This document shows positions 5,428 through 8,454 of a stretch of 8,454 nt of DNA, piece by piece. Made by a program: the position numbers and the translations under genes. Positions within the stretch are counted from its first letter, which is position 1; every line of letters starts with the position of its first letter. A model generated the notes under the pieces. It was not told where the DNA came from. It saw only the letters and a list, made by a program, of their open reading frames with translations, and made no database searches. The stretch lies in NCBI GenBank assembly GCA_945874585.1, contig CAMCHB010000043.1, positions 1 to 8,454 of the forward strand, written 5' to 3'. Source of the stretch: an uncultured Clostridium sp. (GTDB taxonomy: Bacteria; Bacillota; Clostridia; TANB77; CAG-508).

Positions 5428-8409
5428 ATGTCTGATTTAGATAAAACTACTAAATATGAAAATGCTATAAGTAACGCTTATGAGATATTAAACAAAGAAT
5501 ATCTTGAAAATCTTGGTAACAGCTATCCTTTGGTTAACCAGCATGATAATGCCTTAACTAATGAAGATACATTCTTAAATGATTTAAACCGTGTTGTTCG
5601 TTTTCAGGAAATCACAGAAATAATCCTGAATAGAAAAGAAAACATGCGTGACAGACTTGTATCAGTATATAGCTCAGTTGGAGCTACTAGAGCTTCTGTA
5701 ATTCTTATGATCCATGGAGAAAAAGATCTTGTAAAAATTTCATTAGGCATTAAGAATCATGACAGTTCTGAAACTTATAAAAATGCAGATATTATGTCAT
5801 CTACTCTTAAAGGTAACTTTCCTGGTACAAGAATTAAAAATATTCTTAAATCAGATCTAAAAGAAAAAATTAAAAATGAGATTACTCAATTTAAATCAGT
5901 AGCATCAGTTTCTGATATTCCTGGACTCAGATCAGAAGATGAAACAAACGATCGCCAGTTTACGCAGGGAATTGAAAAACTTATTGATACCATGCAGGGT
6001 GAAACATACACTTTGCTCTTAATTGCAGATCCGATTTCACGAGACAATCTTACAAAAAATCGACTTTCACTTGAGAATATTTACAGTTCGCTTGCACCTG
6101 TATCACAACAGCAGTTGACCGTTGGAAAAAATGAAAGTAAGGCAATTACAAAAACGGTAACAGATGGCATATCGCAAACTCTAACAGAAAATGTTTCTGA
6201 CGCAGTATCACATACAAAAGGATGCAGTCATACAGAATCTAGTTCATTTCAAATATCAAATGGCTTCTTTTTGGGAATAGGAGGTGATGGAGTTGCAGTT
6301 GGACTTTCACAAGGAATAGGGTTATCAAAAGGAAGAAGTGATTCTGAGAGTTTTTCTGATACTAAAACACATACAAATGGATATTCAAAATCAAATGGTT
6401 CCAATCATCAGATATCAGATGGACAAACTGCATCACAAGGTACTTCTGAGAGTATAACATTGAGGTATGAAAATCATACTATCAAAAAAATGATGGATAG
6501 AATTGATTTACTTCTTAATAGGCTTGATGAGTGTTCAGATTTAGGAATGTGGAATTCGGCAGCATACTGTTTAGCAGATAGTGAGCATGTTGCTCAAATG
6601 CTTGCCAGCACATATCATTCATTAATTAGAGGAAAAAAATCCAGTTTAGAAAATGGAGGTATAACTTTATGGCCAACAGATAAAGCAAAGCTTTTAATCT
6701 CTGGCCCTTTAGCAAAATTTGAGCATCCGACACTGAAAGTTAATTCTATTGAACTTTCTCCAGGAATGCTCATTAGCAGTGCTGAACTAGCTATTGCTGC
6801 AGGTTTTCCTAATCACTCTGTTCCAGGAATTCCTGTAATCGAATGTGCCGAATTTGGTAGAACAGTTGCTTCGTATGACAATAACAATTTAGAAAATAAA
6901 ACTAACAGTATAGATTTAGGAAAAATCTTCCATATGCATCAGGTAGATGAAAATTTAGATGTAAGTCTGGATCCTAACAGTCTATGTATGCACACCTTTG
7001 TGACTGGTTCCACTGGAAGTGGAAAATCAAATACTGTATATCATATATTGAATCAAATTCAAAAATTAAGTGCTCATTTTTTGGTTATTGAACCTGCAAA
7101 AGGCGAATATAAAAGAGCATTTGCAGACATAGCCAAAGTTTATGGAACAAGTCCTGGGAAAACAGACTTATTGAAAATAAATCCATTTTCTTTTAATGAT
7201 CAAACCCACATTTTAGAACACTTAGACCGTCTAATTGAAGTATTTAATGCATGCTGGCCTATGTATGCAGCAATGCCCGCAGTATTAAAAGAAGCTGTAG
7301 AAAAAGCATATAAAGATGTTGGATGGGACTTAACTTTATCCGTAAATCATTATGGCAGAATGTTTCCAACATTTTCCGATGTCGAACGAAATATAAAAAC
7401 GGTTATCGATAGTTCTGAATATAATAATGAAAATAAGGGGGCTTACAAAGGAGCCCTACTTACAAGACTTCACTCTATGTCAAATGGCATAAACGGTTTG
7501 TGTTTCGTTGAAAATGAACTTTCAGAAAAAGAACTTTTTGATAAGAATGTAATAATTGATTTAAGTCGTGTAGGCTCATCAGAGACTAAATCTCTCTTTA
7601 TGGGAATTATTCTAATAAAGCTTCTTGAGTACCGAATGAGTTCTGGATTGTCTAATATCCATTTAAAGCACATTACAGTACTAGAAGAAGCACACAATCT
7701 TTTAAAAGCAACGGCTTCTCCAACTTCATTAGAAAGCTCGAATATTGCAGCAAAATCAGTTGAAATGCTAACAAACTCAATTGCTGAAATGCGTACCTAT
7801 GGTGAAGCCTTTATGATCGTAGATCAAGCTCCTGGTCTTTTAGATCCGGCAGCAATTCGTAACACTAATACAAAAATCATCATGCGCTTGCCAGATTATT
7901 CTGATAGAGAGCTTGTTGGAAAGGCAGCTAATCTAAATGAAGACCAAATAAATGAATTATCAAGATTACCTAAAGGAGTCGCATCTGTATATCAAAATGA
8001 ATGGATTGAGCCAGTTCTTTGCAAAATCACACATGCTGATGTATGCGACCAAAAATTTGAATATAAGGATACATTAAGCTCTGATTTTCAAAATGAAATT
8101 GCTACCAAATTATCAATATGCAAAAAATTATTCAACGGAATAAATTCAAAAGAATTCAATGAAAAAGAATTGAACTGCTTAACAAGTTATGCGAAAGTAA
8201 AAATATTTAGATATATAGAAAACAATCCTGATGAAGAAAATTATTTAGAACTATCCCCTATTGTATCAACATTATTTCCAGAATTTATAGAACTGTACCA
8301 GTCTAAATATGAAACAAATCTGGATAATACAGATGCAAAAATGCAACTTATTAACTCTGTTAAAGAGATAGAAAAAGATAGCTATGTAGTTTCAGGAATC
8401 GTCCAATGC
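5428..8409 (+). CDS. HerA/VirB4-class P-loop ATPase with a long S/T-alternating hairpin (3' incomplete)
   Basis: At least 994 residues are encoded with no stop before the adapter, so the true C-terminus is missing. The motor is a HerA/FtsK-superfamily (DUF87-like) ATPase: Walker A GSTGSGKSNT (527-536, K533), VIEPAKGEYKRAF (553-565), Walker B VLEEAHN (751-757), and a DQAP motif (799-802) followed by R811-N812-T813 and MRLPDYSDRE. Related enzymes form hexameric rings that translocate DNA or drive secretion. Residues 1-230 are a mixed domain I do not recognise. Residues 237-344 have Ser/Thr/Gly/Ala at nearly every second position, interrupted by a hydrophobic, Gly-rich turn (about 280-292), suggesting a long beta-hairpin. 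A helical extension follows the motor (about 870-994). The ATG is the first possible start after an in-frame TAG at 5398; its ribosome site is weak (GAGA, 5417-5420). No SIR2, nuclease or relaxase motif is evident. It may be a motor for a membrane or DNA-associated machine with the upstream genes. Confidence 0.9.
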
Positions 8410-8454
8410 CTGTCTCTTATACACATCTCCGAGCCCACGAGACCGAGGCTGATC
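8410..8454. other. Illumina Nextera adapter (non-genomic)
   Basis: The window ends with the Tn5 mosaic-end complement CTGTCTCTTATACACATCT (8410-8428). This is followed by CCGAGCCCACGAGAC (8429-8443), an 8-base index CGAGGCTG (8444-8451) and ATC, the first bases of the constant P7 tail. This order is that of the Nextera i7-side adapter. It is a library artefact left at a contig end. Genomic sequence stops at 8409, and the 15 codons read through this stretch are not biological. Confidence 0.98.

Noticed and set aside
5428..8409. Interpretation of the ATPase as a conjugation VirB4 or coupling protein.
   Set aside because: The motor class is compatible, but no relaxase, pilus, mating-channel or oriT-like feature is visible, and the neighbours are GTPases. 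It remains possible beyond the truncated end.

Overview
The window looks like one end of a contig from an AT-rich bacterial genome, probably a metagenome or draft assembly. All recognisable genes lie on the + strand in a compact array. They use the standard code: TGG encodes Trp, TAA or TAG ends each complete gene, and no internal TGA is read through. Most have a visible Shine-Dalgarno sequence. I cannot name the organism. Nothing in the sequence, such as rRNA, housekeeping genes or phage structural genes, fixes the taxon. The last 45 bases (8410-8454) are not genomic. They match an Illumina Nextera transposase/i7 adapter, so the final gene has lost its natural 3' end.

Layout: bases 1-130 are a short leader with a TATAAT box, a 12-A tract and an inverted repeat around the -10 box. 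Gene 1 (131-1246) is a short dynamin-type GTPase head preceded by a transposase-like helix-turn-helix. Gene 2 (1280-3577) is a full-length dynamin-like GTPase with a stalk and coiled coil. Gene 3 (3590-4066) is a small protein with one C-terminal membrane anchor. A 77-base gap holds a perfect 12-bp hairpin and an overlapping palindrome. Gene 4 (4144-5382) has an N-terminal zinc ribbon, one membrane span and a large domain probably outside the cytoplasm. After a weak terminator-like stem, gene 5 (5428-8409, 3' incomplete) encodes a HerA/VirB4-class P-loop ATPase of at least 994 residues.

The most striking signal is in gene 5. Residues 237-344 show almost uninterrupted Ser/Thr/Gly/Ala at every second position. 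The run covers two stretches of about 50 residues, separated by a glycine-rich turn with hydrophobic residues on the opposite face. This is the pattern expected of a very long amphipathic beta-hairpin, as in the stems of beta-barrel pore formers. It sits just before a motor domain whose relatives are hexameric.

The genes probably work together. Two GTPases share a near-identical G1/G2 region, two proteins are membrane-anchored, and a ring ATPase may carry a barrel-forming hairpin. I infer a membrane-acting machine that could serve in phage defence, membrane surveillance or transport. It is not one of the well-known systems I can recognise from gene content. The function is inference. The domain calls rest on visible motifs.
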